64,000 bases of DNA from CAWEYO01 sp963813315 (GCA_963813315.1 CAWEYO010000027.1:1-64000); one strand, 5' to 3'. Counted from the stretch's first letter, positions 18,335 to 26,928 are shown. A program made the numbers and translations. Notes: generated from the sequence alone by a model not told the origin.

Positions 18335-18688
18335 ATGCACGAGCCTTTCGAACGACCGGGAACGGATATCTGGGACGCGCACAGCGCCGATGTTGAGAGC
18401 CTCATCGAGGCGGTAGAGCAGGACGGGCATAGCTACAGCCTTGCTTTGGGAGAACTCTTGAGGTCTCTCAACAGCATTTCACAAACGCTGTCTGGAAAGC
18501 GAGCTTCAGACGACCTGCCTGGCTGATCCCCGTGCTGCGAGTAAACCAATCGTCATTTTCGCCAATGTCGCGGACTTCGACCGGGCCGGGGATCTGATCA
18601 TCAGCTTCACCTGCCGGCTGAGCGACGACCTGATCGTCGAGCAGGCCGAGGCGTCCGAGCGTGCCGTGAACGAGGCATTGAAGAGTTG
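18335..18688 (+). pseudogene. Small hypothetical protein, possibly in two frames
   Basis: The first frame (18335-18526) gives 63 residues, including DIWDAHSADVESLIEAVEQD and LGELLRSLNSISQTL. An adjoining frame then reads PIVIFANVADFDRAGDLIIS followed by DDLIVEQAEASERAVNEALK to a stop at 18688. Both parts look protein-like, and a one-base shift near 18500 would join them into a protein of about 115 residues. The family is not recognised. The two parts may equally be independent. Confidence 0.3.
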
Positions 18689-18831
18689 ATTCACATCAGC
18701 CAGGGTATTCTTGGCTGGTTTCCCCCGGCTGCGGCAGCGCGGCGCGGCGGGCGCGCTGCTCGTCGTCTATAACCGTGACAATCGGTCGTCACTGCCGAGA
18801 GGCTCGGCCCGCCTTGGCGGAGGCCTATCGC

Positions 18832-19245
18832 TCAGTCATATCCCCAGACCTTGAGGGTGGCCGTTTTAGCATCATTGAGGATCTTGTACTGGACGGTCAC
18901 CCCCGTGAGACGCCCTTTGCGTCCCGGAGCGTCCTTCGCAGCCGTTTGTCCTCCCGATTTCAGGACTCCGAGATCGGAGACAGTGTCGTCTCGGCGATTG
19001 TCCCAGTGGAGGACGACTTTCTCGATCTCCACATCAGCGCCCTCGGCAGAGAGCTTCACCCATTTGACGTCCTTCTCCCATCGATTCCCTTCGCTGTTGA
19101 TGTTGACGCTTGGATCGACGGACTTGATCTGCTGCTCGCCGAGCACGAACCACTGTTCAGCAGCTCTGGCGCTTCCTACAGGGCCCATGAGGGCGACGGA
19201 CGCGACCATGAAAGGGGCCATCAAAGTGAGGATCTTGATCTTCAT
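18832..19245 (-). CDS. Exported small protein, DUF2541 (YaaI)-like
   Basis: A 137-residue protein with a signal peptide (MKIKILTLMAPFMVASVALM, cleavage after ARAA near residue 29). The mature part is beta-rich (QWFVLGEQQIKSVDPSVNI, VEIEKVVLHWDNRRDDTVSD, VTVQYKILNDAKTATLKVWG). Its pattern of a WxxLGxxxI start and a KVWG-like end resembles the DUF2541/YaaI family, which has no known activity; this assignment is tentative. AGGAAATG lies just before the start. It is monocistronic, in the accessory region. Confidence 0.6.
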   Translation of the reverse strand: MKIKILTLMAPFMVASVALMGPVGSARAAEQWFVLGEQQIKSVDPSVNINSEGNRWEKDVKWVKLSAEGADVEIEKVVLHWDNRRDDTVSDLGVLKSGGQTAAKDAPGRKGRLTGVTVQYKILNDAKTATLKVWGYD

Positions 19246-20038
19246 TTCCTTCTCCCTTCTGATCCCCGCCCGGGCGAATGATTACCTCGCTCGCGCCAGA
19301 ACTGCAAACACAATAAACTTTGCGACGGCTAGCTAGCGTTAGCCCGCGTTTACTGTAACCCCAATGTTAGCCCGCACGCGATTCGGACTAGGGGGTGTTT
19401 GCGACTTACGCTAAACAATTGATATTGCTTGGGAATTCTGGCACGCCCAACGGGATGAACCGTGTTTCCACCGTGAAAGGGGAGAGACGGGGCACTCACT
19501 CCTGAAGATCGACTAGCGGATGGGGTAAATTCGAAACCACGGTGCTGCACCCTTAATGGAGGTTTTCAAGACGTCTGCCAGGGGCATCTAAGCCTCGCAG
19601 CGCGAGGGGAAGCTCTTCGGCGCATCAATGACCGTGAGCCGAATTCGCTCATGGCCAATGGCTAATTTGCCGCCATGACGATGTCGATGGCGGCCGCGTG
19701 TTGGCAGACGCGAGCCCAAGCGCCGCCGTGATAGGACGGCCAAGGAGACCTGCGGCAAGATGGCGCTGCGGTGGTGATCAGGTGGTGATCCGCCCGCGGC
19801 GACAACGACTATCCGGTTTCGCCATATCGTAACATGTCACTGATTTTATTGGAATTATTGGTGCCGCTTGCCCCCACGCCTGCAGACTATCTTGCGGGGT
19901 TCTGGGCGGCTCGCGGCTAAAGTCGAAACGCACATCGAAATTCAACGCCGTGGCTATCCGGTGGCTATCCGGTGTGCCAAGGTTTTGTGATCCTAATGCG
20001 CCGTTTGAAGGATTTCACTTTACATTCAAGTACATAGC
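19246..20038. other. Long intergenic region up to the tRNA-Arg gene
   Basis: About 790 bp with no gene I can support. A direct repeat TGGCTATCCGG occurs twice near 19960. The region lies on the 3' side of the tRNA, where integrative elements usually insert, but I find no integrase reading frame or second copy of the tRNA 3' end. Confidence 0.4.
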
Positions 20039-20115
20039 TGGCGCACCCGACAGGATTCGAACCTGTGACCTCTGCCTTCGGAGGGCAGCACTCTATCCAG
20101 CTGAGCTACGGGTGC
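20039..20115 (-). tRNA. tRNA-Arg (anticodon CCG)
   Basis: Minus-strand cloverleaf starting GCACCCG and closing with CGGGTGC, discriminator G and an encoded CCA. The anticodon arm is CTGCC-CTCCGAA-GGCAG, giving anticodon CCG (reads CGG, Arg). The T arm has GGTTCGAATCC. All stems pair. Confidence 0.95.
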
Positions 20116-20376
20116 CAGCCTGAACCGGCCGCCCGGCTCAGACAAACTGCGATCCGAAGCGCGTCCGGACCACGCGCTTCATATCCGAAGCCGGGCGCGG
20201 CTTCAACCCAGCAAGTCACTGCCGGTTGCTGCCCGACCACCATCGTCAGGTTCCCTGTAGCGCGATGCCAAACCAAAGGGCTAGTTCTGCTCAAAAGCTG
20301 AAAACGCTTCGAGCGCACAAGCAAAAAGGTCATGGCGGGATGACATTTTAAAGGAAAGTCTTCCTGACATCGCTCC

Positions 20377-20467
20377 TAAAGCATCGGACCCGAAAGTGGG
20401 AACCGGTTTCGGGAAAAATCCGATGCTCAAACAAAGAGATAAAGCGGCAGCGCTAATTCCGTAAAAG
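20377..20467. repeat. Hairpin repeat family B, copy 1 (diverged)
   Basis: Contains GCATCGGACCCGAAAGTGGG and the complementary GATGCTC half, forming the same GCATCGGA...TCCGATGC hairpin as copies at 26822 and 36702. It begins TAAAGC instead of TAGAGC. It lies just downstream of the D,D-carboxypeptidase stop. Confidence 0.75.
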
Positions 20468-20478
20468 CTTCCGCCGTT

Positions 20479-21399
20479 CTAACGTTGCGCGACAAGCACC
20501 CCGCTCGAACGCGATGCGGCCGGCAGATAGCGCGCGATCAATTCCTCCACCTCTGCGTTGCGGGCTTTAGCGGTCGTCCCGCCCATCAACACAACGACCA
20601 GCCGGCGTCCGTCGGCCTGCACCGAAGTCACGATATTGTAGCCGGAAGCCCTGATATAGCCGGTTTTGATCCCGTCGACGCCGCGCACCCGGCCAAGCAA
20701 CTCATTGTGGCCGCGCACCACCTTGCCCCGGAAGGCAAATTCGCGCGCCGAGAAATAGGCGTATTGGTTCGGGAAGCGCTGGCGGAGGGTCAAGCCGAGC
20801 AAGGCCATGTCGCGGGCGGTCGTCCTTTGGCCCTCGTCGGGCAGACCGGAGGCATTCAGGAACGAAGTCCCCGTCATGCCGATCTGCCGAGCCCTCGACG
20901 TCATCATCGCCGCAAAGTGTCCCTCGGAGCCGCCGAGATACTCCGCCACGGCGACCGCCACATCGTTCGCCGACTTGGTGCACATCGCCTGGATCGCCGC
21001 CTCCGCCGGAATCGAGTCTCCGGGCCTGAACCCGATTTTCGACGGCGGGCGCGATGCTGCGTAGGAAGAGACCGGAATCAGCGTCGATTTCGAAACCCGG
21101 CCCTGTTCCATCGCCTCGAACAGCATGTAGAGCGTCATCATCTTGGTGAGGGACGCCGGATAGCGCGAAGCGGTGGCGTTCGACTGGAACAGCGTGTCGC
21201 CATTGTTGGCGTCGACAACGATGGCGGCGTATTTCGATGTCGGCCCAGGATCCACGCTGGATGGCACCGTCCGCAGCGTCTCGGTGGTCGAGCATGCCGC
21301 CAGGAAAGTGAGGACTAAAATGATCGCTGCCGGTTGGAATCGCGACCCAAATCTTCGAATTGCCACGCCCAAAAATACACCCCGCCTGAAAGACAACAT
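20479..21399 (-). CDS. D-alanyl-D-alanine carboxypeptidase (penicillin-binding protein, DacA/DacF type), lipoprotein
   Basis: A 306-residue serine peptidase of the S11 family, trimming pentapeptide side chains of peptidoglycan. The active-site motifs are all present: SLTK (Ser83-Lys86), SAN (Ser143-Asn145) and KTG (Lys245). A hydrophobic N-terminus (AAIILVLTFLAACS) with a lipobox-like LAAC suggests a lipid-anchored periplasmic protein. It lacks the extra C-terminal beta domain and amphipathic helix of classical DacA. Divergent from the phytochelatin-synthase-like gene. Confidence 0.9.
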   Translation of the reverse strand: MLSFRRGVFLGVAIRRFGSRFQPAAIILVLTFLAACSTTETLRTVPSSVDPGPTSKYAAIVVDANNGDTLFQSNATASRYPASLTKMMTLYMLFEAMEQGRVSKSTLIPVSSYAASRPPSKIGFRPGDSIPAEAAIQAMCTKSANDVAVAVAEYLGGSEGHFAAMMTSRARQIGMTGTSFLNASGLPDEGQRTTARDMALLGLTLRQRFPNQYAYFSAREFAFRGKVVRGHNELLGRVRGVDGIKTGYIRASGYNIVTSVQADGRRLVVVLMGGTTAKARNAEVEELIARYLPAASRSSGVLVAQR

Positions 21400-21725
21400 C
21401 GATCGGCAACGAAACCAGAATCCCCATGACCCGCCGCAACCTAGCGCAGGACCTGGAAGAGTGGAAACACTTTTCCGGCGGTTTCTGCCGTATCAGGCAG
21501 CAACTTTGCGCCCGGAACCGCTCGTGGCCGTTATACGAAGAGCCACCTTGCTCCCCGTCACAGTTGCACCCGTATTAGGGCTGCCTCTCCCGCAACGCTC
21601 GGACAGGACCAGGCCCGTCCAGAATCCGATCTGAAACTGTGGTATTAGAGCAAGGCGGCGATCGAACGAATTGCTATCGCGCTGCAGCTTTGTTCCGTCC
21701 GACGTCCGACGACCGGAGGTACCCG
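21400..21725. other. Divergent promoter region of the carboxypeptidase and phytochelatin-synthase-like genes
   Basis: About 325 bp without a gene between two divergent starts. GGAGG at 21715-21719 serves the plus-strand gene. I recognise no operator. Confidence 0.4.
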
Positions 21726-22448
21726 ATGATCCGCCAACTTTTGAACATCTGCGTGCTGTGGCTATCCCTATCTGGTTCGGGGCTTGCTCAGACCCTTCCG
21801 CTCTCCGCAAATCTTCTCGACTTCCGTTCGGATGCAGGTGCGGAACTGTTCCTCGAAAGTGATGCAAGGGCTGCATACTTCCCGCTTGCCAGCAATTTCC
21901 TGACGCAACAAAACCAGTCATTTTGCGGCGTTGCGAGCATTGTCATGGTCCTCAACGCGCTCCAGGTCGCAGCACCCACGACCCCTGAATTCGATCCCTA
22001 TCACACCTTCACCCAGGACAATTTCCTCGACGCACGCACGGAGGAGATACTTCCCCGCGCGATACTCATGCGCCAGGGAATGACCCTCGACCAGATCGGT
22101 GGCCTGATCGCGCTCTACCCGGCAAACGCTGCCGTCCGGCATGCGGCGGAAACCAGTCTGGACACGTTTCGGGCCGAGGCCCGTGAGTACCTCTCGAAGC
22201 CGGGCCATTTCGTGATCGTGAACTACTTGCGCAAGACTATCGGGCAGGAGCGCGGCGGCCACATATCGCCTCTTGCGGCTTATGATGCGGAAACGGACCG
22301 CTTCCTCATACTCGACGTTGCGAGGTACAAGTATCCACCGGTTTGGGTGAAAGCACCGGACTTGTTCAATGCGATGAACACGACCAACTCCGACAACGAC
22401 AACAAGACTCGTGGTTTCGTGTTGGTATCCAAGGCAACCGCTCAATAA
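21726..22448 (+). CDS. Phytochelatin-synthase-family protein (exported papain-like peptidase)
   Basis: A 240-residue protein with a signal peptide (MIRQLLNICVLWLSLSG, cleavage near AQT at residue 22) and one phytochelatin synthase domain of the short prokaryotic form. The triad is visible as Cys67 in QSFCGVAS, His179 in RGGHISPLAAYD and Asp197 in LILDVAR. Prokaryotic members studied so far cleave glutathione to gamma-Glu-Cys rather than making long phytochelatins. Export would place the activity in the periplasm. The start at ATG 21726 follows GGAGG with good spacing; the open frame extends further upstream to 21639 but lacks the signal peptide context. Confidence 0.85.
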   Translation: MIRQLLNICVLWLSLSGSGLAQTLPLSANLLDFRSDAGAELFLESDARAAYFPLASNFLTQQNQSFCGVASIVMVLNALQVAAPTTPEFDPYHTFTQDNFLDARTEEILPRAILMRQGMTLDQIGGLIALYPANAAVRHAAETSLDTFRAEAREYLSKPGHFVIVNYLRKTIGQERGGHISPLAAYDAETDRFLILDVARYKYPPVWVKAPDLFNAMNTTNSDNDNKTRGFVLVSKATAQ

Positions 22449-22947
22449 CCGCTAGGGTATGTTGAGATTCAGGTCAGGCCGACCCGAAAATGGCGGCTTT
22501 TGAGAACCGGCACGCAGCGTACGGTACGTGAGTAGCGGAAGCTTTCTCGGTCATGCCAACACAAGCCTCTAGTTTGGCGCCTATCTCGGTGTTCTGACGT
22601 GGACCGTTCCGGCACGGGTAGGGACCGGCTCAGACAATTTGTGACGTCGAACTACTCCCTATGCAGGCGGCTTAGCCCATTGTCCGAATTGATCGCGGAG
22701 TTATCGCCGCGTAGTTTCCCGGGACGGTCGCGCTCGTAGCTCAATTGGATAGAGTGCCGTGTCAGTCCCAAGGCGGTTGCAGGTTCAATTCCTGCCGGGC
22801 GCACCGAAGCAAACTCCCGACATGCGAAAGCGGGACAGTTTTGCGCGACTGACCCGGTTCTGACGCCAGCGCCTGCCGGCCGGTCGCTGGAACATTATCG
22901 GCATCGGGGCGTTACTTTACTCGCTCCGCAGGCCTTGGAGGCAAACA
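22449..22947. other. Intergenic region with dispersed repeat and tRNA-like sequence
   Basis: About 500 bp. Near 22460-22500 it carries a motif (TTGAGATTCAGGT, later AAATGGCGG) that recurs near 57425-57460. Positions 22730-22803 form the tRNA-like sequence listed separately. No protein gene is seen. Confidence 0.5.
22730..22803 (+). tRNA. tRNA-Arg-like sequence with aberrant anticodon arm (probable tRNA pseudogene)
   Basis: The acceptor stem (GCGCTCG with CGGGCGC), the D arm (GCTCAATTGGATAGAGT) and the T arm (GCAGG-TTCAATT-CCTGC) match a rhizobial tRNA-Arg closely. The anticodon arm does not: CCGTG-TCAGTCC-CAAGG has a G-A mismatch and C instead of the invariant U33, and would read AGT. CCA is not encoded (CCG follows). 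It is a decayed or altered copy, or it contains base errors. Confidence 0.55.
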
Positions 22948-23964
22948 GTGGGAGATGAAGAGGGGACCGACGCGTTGCTTGCCGCAATCGTGGAGTCCTC
23001 TCATGACGCCATTGTCAGCAAGGACCTGACGAGCATCGTCACTTCATGGAATCCCGGCGCGGAGCGGGTTTTCGGATATACCCGCGAGGAAATGATCGGC
23101 CAGTCGATCATGAGGCTGATCCCGGAAGACCGCCACGACGAGGAAAGGCAGATCATCGCGCGAGTGCAGCGCGGCGAGAAAATCGAACACTACGAAACAA
23201 TGCGCCGCCGCAAGGACGGGCGTCTCATCGATATCTCGCTGACCATCTCACCGATTCGCGTGCGCGGAAAGATCGTCGGAGCGTCGAAGATCGCCCATGA
23301 TATCACCGAGCGGAAGGCCGCCGAGGAGACGCAGCGGCTGCTTATGCGGGAGGTCAATCATCGCTCCAAGAACCTGCTCGCAGTTGTCGAGGCGATCATC
23401 CGCCAGACAGCCGCGAAGACGCGGCAGCGCGACTTCCTTCGCCGGCTGTCGGAGCGTCTGCAATCATTATCGATCAGCCAGGACCTGCTTACGGCCAGCG
23501 AATGGCGCGGCGTCGATATTCGCGCCCTGGTGATGCGGCAGTTCCATCATTTCGGCCTCGACCAGCATGAGCGCGTCGCAATCCAGGGCGAACAATTCAC
23601 TGTCTCGCCCACAGCTTCGCAAGCGCTCAGCATGGCCGTCCACGAGCTCCTTTCCAATGCGCGTAACTACGGGGCGCTATCGAACGACACCGGGCGAGTG
23701 GAAGTAAGCTGGACAACAGACGCCGGGGCCGGGCCGTCGCTGTTCATCATGCGATGGCTGGAGATGGGCGGTCCCGAGGTCCGGGAACGCCGCCGTCGAG
23801 GTTTTGGAACGACCATCCTCCAGCGCGCTACCGCCCAGTCGCTCAACGCCGATGTGCGCCTTGATTTCAAGCGCGACGGGCTGGAATGGGAATTGCGCGC
23901 CCCGGCAGAGTTGGCACTGGTCAGCTTGCCGCTCGCAGCAATGCCGCTTGCGCCGGGGACGTGA
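22948..23964 (+). CDS. PAS-HWE sensor histidine kinase
   Basis: A 338-residue soluble kinase. Residues about 10-125 form a PAS domain with a PAC-like end (MRRRKDGRLIDISLTISPI, IVGASKIAHDITERK). The dimerisation/phosphoacceptor region has EVNHRSKNLL with His138. The ATPase part has HELLSNARNYGALS (N box) and the HWE-family Trp/Glu pair in MRWLEMGGP. HWE kinases are common in Rhizobiales and often feed the general stress response. The start is GTG 22948 behind TTGGAGG. No receiver or transmembrane segment is present and no response regulator is adjacent, so it is an orphan kinase with an unknown signal. Confidence 0.9.
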   Translation: MGDEEGTDALLAAIVESSHDAIVSKDLTSIVTSWNPGAERVFGYTREEMIGQSIMRLIPEDRHDEERQIIARVQRGEKIEHYETMRRRKDGRLIDISLTISPIRVRGKIVGASKIAHDITERKAAEETQRLLMREVNHRSKNLLAVVEAIIRQTAAKTRQRDFLRRLSERLQSLSISQDLLTASEWRGVDIRALVMRQFHHFGLDQHERVAIQGEQFTVSPTASQALSMAVHELLSNARNYGALSNDTGRVEVSWTTDAGAGPSLFIMRWLEMGGPEVRERRRRGFGTTILQRATAQSLNADVRLDFKRDGLEWELRAPAELALVSLPLAAMPLAPGT

Positions 23965-24244
23965 CAGCGAAATTGCGCCACAGCGCCGCGCGTCCTTCGG
24001 ACACGCAAATGACGCTGCCTCCCATTGAATCGCCGCATCGTGTTTTTCTGAAAATCGATTTCCGATTTTCGGACCCATGCGCTAAGAGCATGATCCCGTA
24101 CTGAAGGTAACCCGAGCAAACCTTCGGTCGGGATGATGCCCGGTCGGCGCGAAACGGCGATTTTGTTCGAATGGCCGCCTTGCGCCAGGTTCGTCGGGCA
24201 CGACCCCGCTACAGTCCAACCCGCGCTCAAAGACCTGCTTTTTC

Positions 24245-25483
24245 ATGACCCCCGAAAAACCGCTTGCCGACCAGCGCTTCGCTGCCTTTCGCCACGGCCC
24301 CTTCGTGCGCTATTGGGCGGCCCGCTTTTTGGCAACGTTCTCCGCGCAGATCGTCTCCGTGGCCGTAGGCTGGCAGGTGTACGACCTGACCCGCAATCCG
24401 TTCGACCTTGGACTTGTCGGCATTATCCAATTCCTGCCTTCGCTCATCCTTGTGCTGGTCACTGGCGCTGTCGCCGATCGGTTCGGCCGCCGCCTCATCA
24501 TGGGGACTGCCGCGCTGCTCGAGGCCGCATGCGCGCTGGCTCTGCTCGTGCTGACGCTACGCGGGCTGACCGGCCCGCTGGGAATTTTCGCCGTGCTTGC
24601 CATTTTCGGGATCGCGCGTGCTTTCTTTGCACCGGCTTCCGCCTCCCTGGTCGCCAACCTGGTGCCGGTGGAAGATTTCGCAAATGCCGTTGCCTGGAAC
24701 TCGTCGGCCTGGCAGACCGCGACGATCGTCGGGCCAGTCGCCGGCGGCCTTCTCTACGGAGTAGCGCCCGAAGCGGGATATGGCGTGGCGATGCTGCTGA
24801 TGATCTGCGCCGGGCTGCTGGTCCTCTCGATTGGCAAGCCCCGGCAACGGACTGAAACTGAGAAGCCGTCGCTCGGCACGCTGTTTGCCGGCTTCCACTA
24901 TATCTGGGGCGAGAAGGTGGTGCTCGGCGCGATCTCGCTCGACCTATTCGCCGTGCTGCTCAGCGGCGCCGTGGCTCTGCTGCCGGTCTATGCGCGCGAC
25001 ATACTGGACCTCGGTCCATGGGGCCTCGGCCTGTTGCGCGCTGCGCCCGGCATAGGCGCCCTACTCGTTGCCGTTTGGCTGGCCGGCCATCCGATAAGAG
25101 ATCATGCCGGCATCGTCATGCTTGCCTTCGTCGCCCTGTTCGGCCTCTTCACCATCGTCTTCGGCGTGTCGAACATCCCCTGGCTGTCGATTGTTGCGCT
25201 TGCCATGCTCGGCGCCACCGACATGGTCAGCGTGTACATCCGCGAGACGCTGATCCAGCTTTGGACGCCCGACCGCCTGCGAGGCCGGGTCAACGCGGTC
25301 AACATGGTCTTTGTCGGCGCCTCGAACGAACTCGGCGAATTCCGCGCCGGAACCATGGCGGCCCTCATCGGCACCGTTCCGGCAGTGGTGTTCGGCGGCG
25401 CAGGAGCGCTGGCCGTTGCAGGTCTCTGGGCCGTGATATTCCCGCACCTTCGAAAGGTGCGCCACCTAGACGGGCGTGCCTAA
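24245..25483 (+). CDS. MFS transporter (EntS-like exporter family)
   Basis: A 412-residue membrane protein with about 12 hydrophobic segments. The loop between segments 2 and 3 has the MFS signature GAVADRFGRRLIMG. The N-terminus (FRHGPFVRYWAARFLATFSA) is typical of the MFS_3 subgroup, which holds EntS and many drug or metabolite exporters. The substrate cannot be told from sequence. The stop codon TAA at 25481-25483 is the first three bases of a family A hairpin element, so the natural C-terminus may have been changed by that insertion. Confidence 0.85.
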   Translation: MTPEKPLADQRFAAFRHGPFVRYWAARFLATFSAQIVSVAVGWQVYDLTRNPFDLGLVGIIQFLPSLILVLVTGAVADRFGRRLIMGTAALLEAACALALLVLTLRGLTGPLGIFAVLAIFGIARAFFAPASASLVANLVPVEDFANAVAWNSSAWQTATIVGPVAGGLLYGVAPEAGYGVAMLLMICAGLLVLSIGKPRQRTETEKPSLGTLFAGFHYIWGEKVVLGAISLDLFAVLLSGAVALLPVYARDILDLGPWGLGLLRAAPGIGALLVAVWLAGHPIRDHAGIVMLAFVALFGLFTIVFGVSNIPWLSIVALAMLGATDMVSVYIRETLIQLWTPDRLRGRVNAVNMVFVGASNELGEFRAGTMAALIGTVPAVVFGGAGALAVAGLWAVIFPHLRKVRHLDGRA

Positions 25484-25585
25484 TGCATGTCGCCCAAAAG
25501 TGCGCAGCGGTTTTGGGATAACGACATGCACAAAAACAATAGCCTAAAGCGCGTCGCGTGAATCCGTTTCGAAGCAATGCGCTTT
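25481..25585 (-). repeat. Hairpin repeat family A, copy 1
   Basis: Two joined hairpins: TGCATGTCGCCC...CGACATGCA and AAAGCGCGTCGC...GCAATGCGCTTT, linked by AAAAACAATAGCC. It begins with TA. The same element occurs at 26929, 40261 and 52504. Confidence 0.9.
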
Positions 25586-25609
25586 GGTGCCGCGGACAAG
25601 CCGATGGAA

Positions 25610-26317
25610 TCAGCGCAGCGCAGGCTTGCCGAAGATGCGTTCGAGGAACTCGACCAGCCAGCGGCGCAGATGCATGTCCCAGATCAGCCTTCCACCGAGA
25701 TGATCGCGGCCGGGTTGAGCGCCGGGCAGCACGAAGCGATGTGCGCCCCGCACGACCCAGCGCTGCATCATCGCGCGCGTTAGCTCTGCATGGAACTGAA
25801 TGCCCCAGGCGTTGTTGCCGTAGCGAAACGCCTGGTTTGGATAGGTGGGAGACGTCGCAAGCAGCGTCGCGCCTGACGGCAGCGAGAAGCCCTCGCGGTG
25901 GAATTGATAGACCATTTCGGGCCACTGCATCAGCGCCTTGCCTTCATCGGTCGCCTGCAATGGATACCAGCCAATCTCCACGGCACCCTCGTGGTGGCCG
26001 CTGACCTTCCCGCCGAGATGATTGACCAGCATCTGTGCCCCGAGGCAGATGCCGAGAAACGGCTTGTCCTCGGCTAGAGGGACGGCCAGCCAATCGGTTT
26101 CGCGGCGGACGAACTCGTCCTCGTCGTTGGCGCTCATGGGTCCGCCGAAGATCACCGCGCCTGCATGACCGCCAAGCGTGGCCGGCAGGCGGTCGCCGAG
26201 CGGCGGCCGTATGATGTCGAGATCGAAGCCTTCGGCGTGAAGAATCTGGCCGATGCGGCCGGGGCTCGAGCCTTCCTGATGCAGGATGACCAAAATCCGG
26301 GGTCTTGGTGCCGGCAT
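25610..26317 (-). CDS. Class I glutamine amidotransferase domain protein (GMP-synthase-like)
   Basis: A 235-residue stand-alone class I GATase. The nucleophile elbow GICLGAQ has Cys91, and QFHAELT carries the catalytic His (about residue 177). The oxyanion region FGGPMSANDED is typical of the 'GMP synthase-like' subgroup that includes gamma-glutamyl-polyamine type and uncharacterised amidases. No synthetase partner is fused or adjacent, so the ammonia acceptor is unknown. It is 6 bp downstream of the TerB gene on the same strand, a likely operon. Confidence 0.85.
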   Translation of the reverse strand: MPAPRPRILVILHQEGSSPGRIGQILHAEGFDLDIIRPPLGDRLPATLGGHAGAVIFGGPMSANDEDEFVRRETDWLAVPLAEDKPFLGICLGAQMLVNHLGGKVSGHHEGAVEIGWYPLQATDEGKALMQWPEMVYQFHREGFSLPSGATLLATSPTYPNQAFRYGNNAWGIQFHAELTRAMMQRWVVRGAHRFVLPGAQPGRDHLGGRLIWDMHLRRWLVEFLERIFGKPALR

Positions 26318-26323
26318 GTCGGC

Positions 26324-26806
26324 TTACTCGTCGTTGGCTTGACCGCGCGCATCCGGCACCAGCAGCCGGGCACGCTGCCTCGCCGCGATACGATCGCGGC
26401 CGCTCACTCCGATCAACTCGGCGACACGCCAGACGATGTTATCCTCCAATTCGTGCAGTTCGCCGTCGGCATAGACCACGTCCCACATGATGCCGATAAA
26501 TTCCACGCGCGCATTCTCGTCGAGGTGCCGCTTGAGGACGCTCGTGAAGGCGTACAGATCGACCGCCTCCCGGTCTGCTTTCTCACCAGCCGCCAGCAGC
26601 TCATCCAACGCGGCACCTTCGATTCCATAGGTGGTGGAGAGCACCCGGCGAAGGCTTTCAGCCTCTCCTCTGTGTCGAACACCGTCAGCGTCGATCACAT
26701 GAAACATGAGTGCCGCAGCCGCAATGCGCGGGTCATCCGCGGGGCTCGACGCGGCCTTGCGAGGGGCGGGAAGTTCCTTGAGGAATGAGATAAGGCGATC
26801 GATCAT
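26324..26806 (-). CDS. TerB-family protein
   Basis: A 160-residue all-helical protein of the TerB/DUF1332 fold. Acidic metal-binding-like positions recur in VIDADGVRHRGEAESLRRVL and again in VVYADGELHELEDNIVWRVA, the internal duplication typical of TerB. TerB-like domains are linked with tellurite resistance and membrane-associated stress complexes, but most stand-alone members are uncharacterised. It precedes the amidotransferase gene and is preceded by hairpin elements of families B and A. No other ter gene is seen. Confidence 0.8.
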   Translation of the reverse strand: MIDRLISFLKELPAPRKAASSPADDPRIAAAALMFHVIDADGVRHRGEAESLRRVLSTTYGIEGAALDELLAAGEKADREAVDLYAFTSVLKRHLDENARVEFIGIMWDVVYADGELHELEDNIVWRVAELIGVSGRDRIAARQRARLLVPDARGQANDE

Positions 26807-26821
26807 TGACTTTGGTCCTCT

Positions 26822-26925
26822 TAGAGCGACGGACGTTTTTACGGAATCGAGCGCTGCCGCTCTATCTCTTTGTTGAGCATCGGATTTTTCCGAAACAGGT
26901 TCCCACTTTCGGGTCCGATGCTCTA
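26822..26925. repeat. Hairpin repeat family B, copy 2
   Basis: Starts TAGAGCGACGGAC and ends GGGTCCGATGCTCTA, so it has terminal inverted repeats starting TAGAGC. Inside is the hairpin GAGCATCGGATTTTTCCG...GGTCCGATGCTC. It stands next to family A copy 2. Confidence 0.9.
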
Positions 26926-26928
26926 GTT

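Noticed and set aside
26324..26806. Tellurite-resistance or phage-defence ter system
   Set aside because: Only a single TerB-like gene with an amidotransferase neighbour is seen; no other ter genes.
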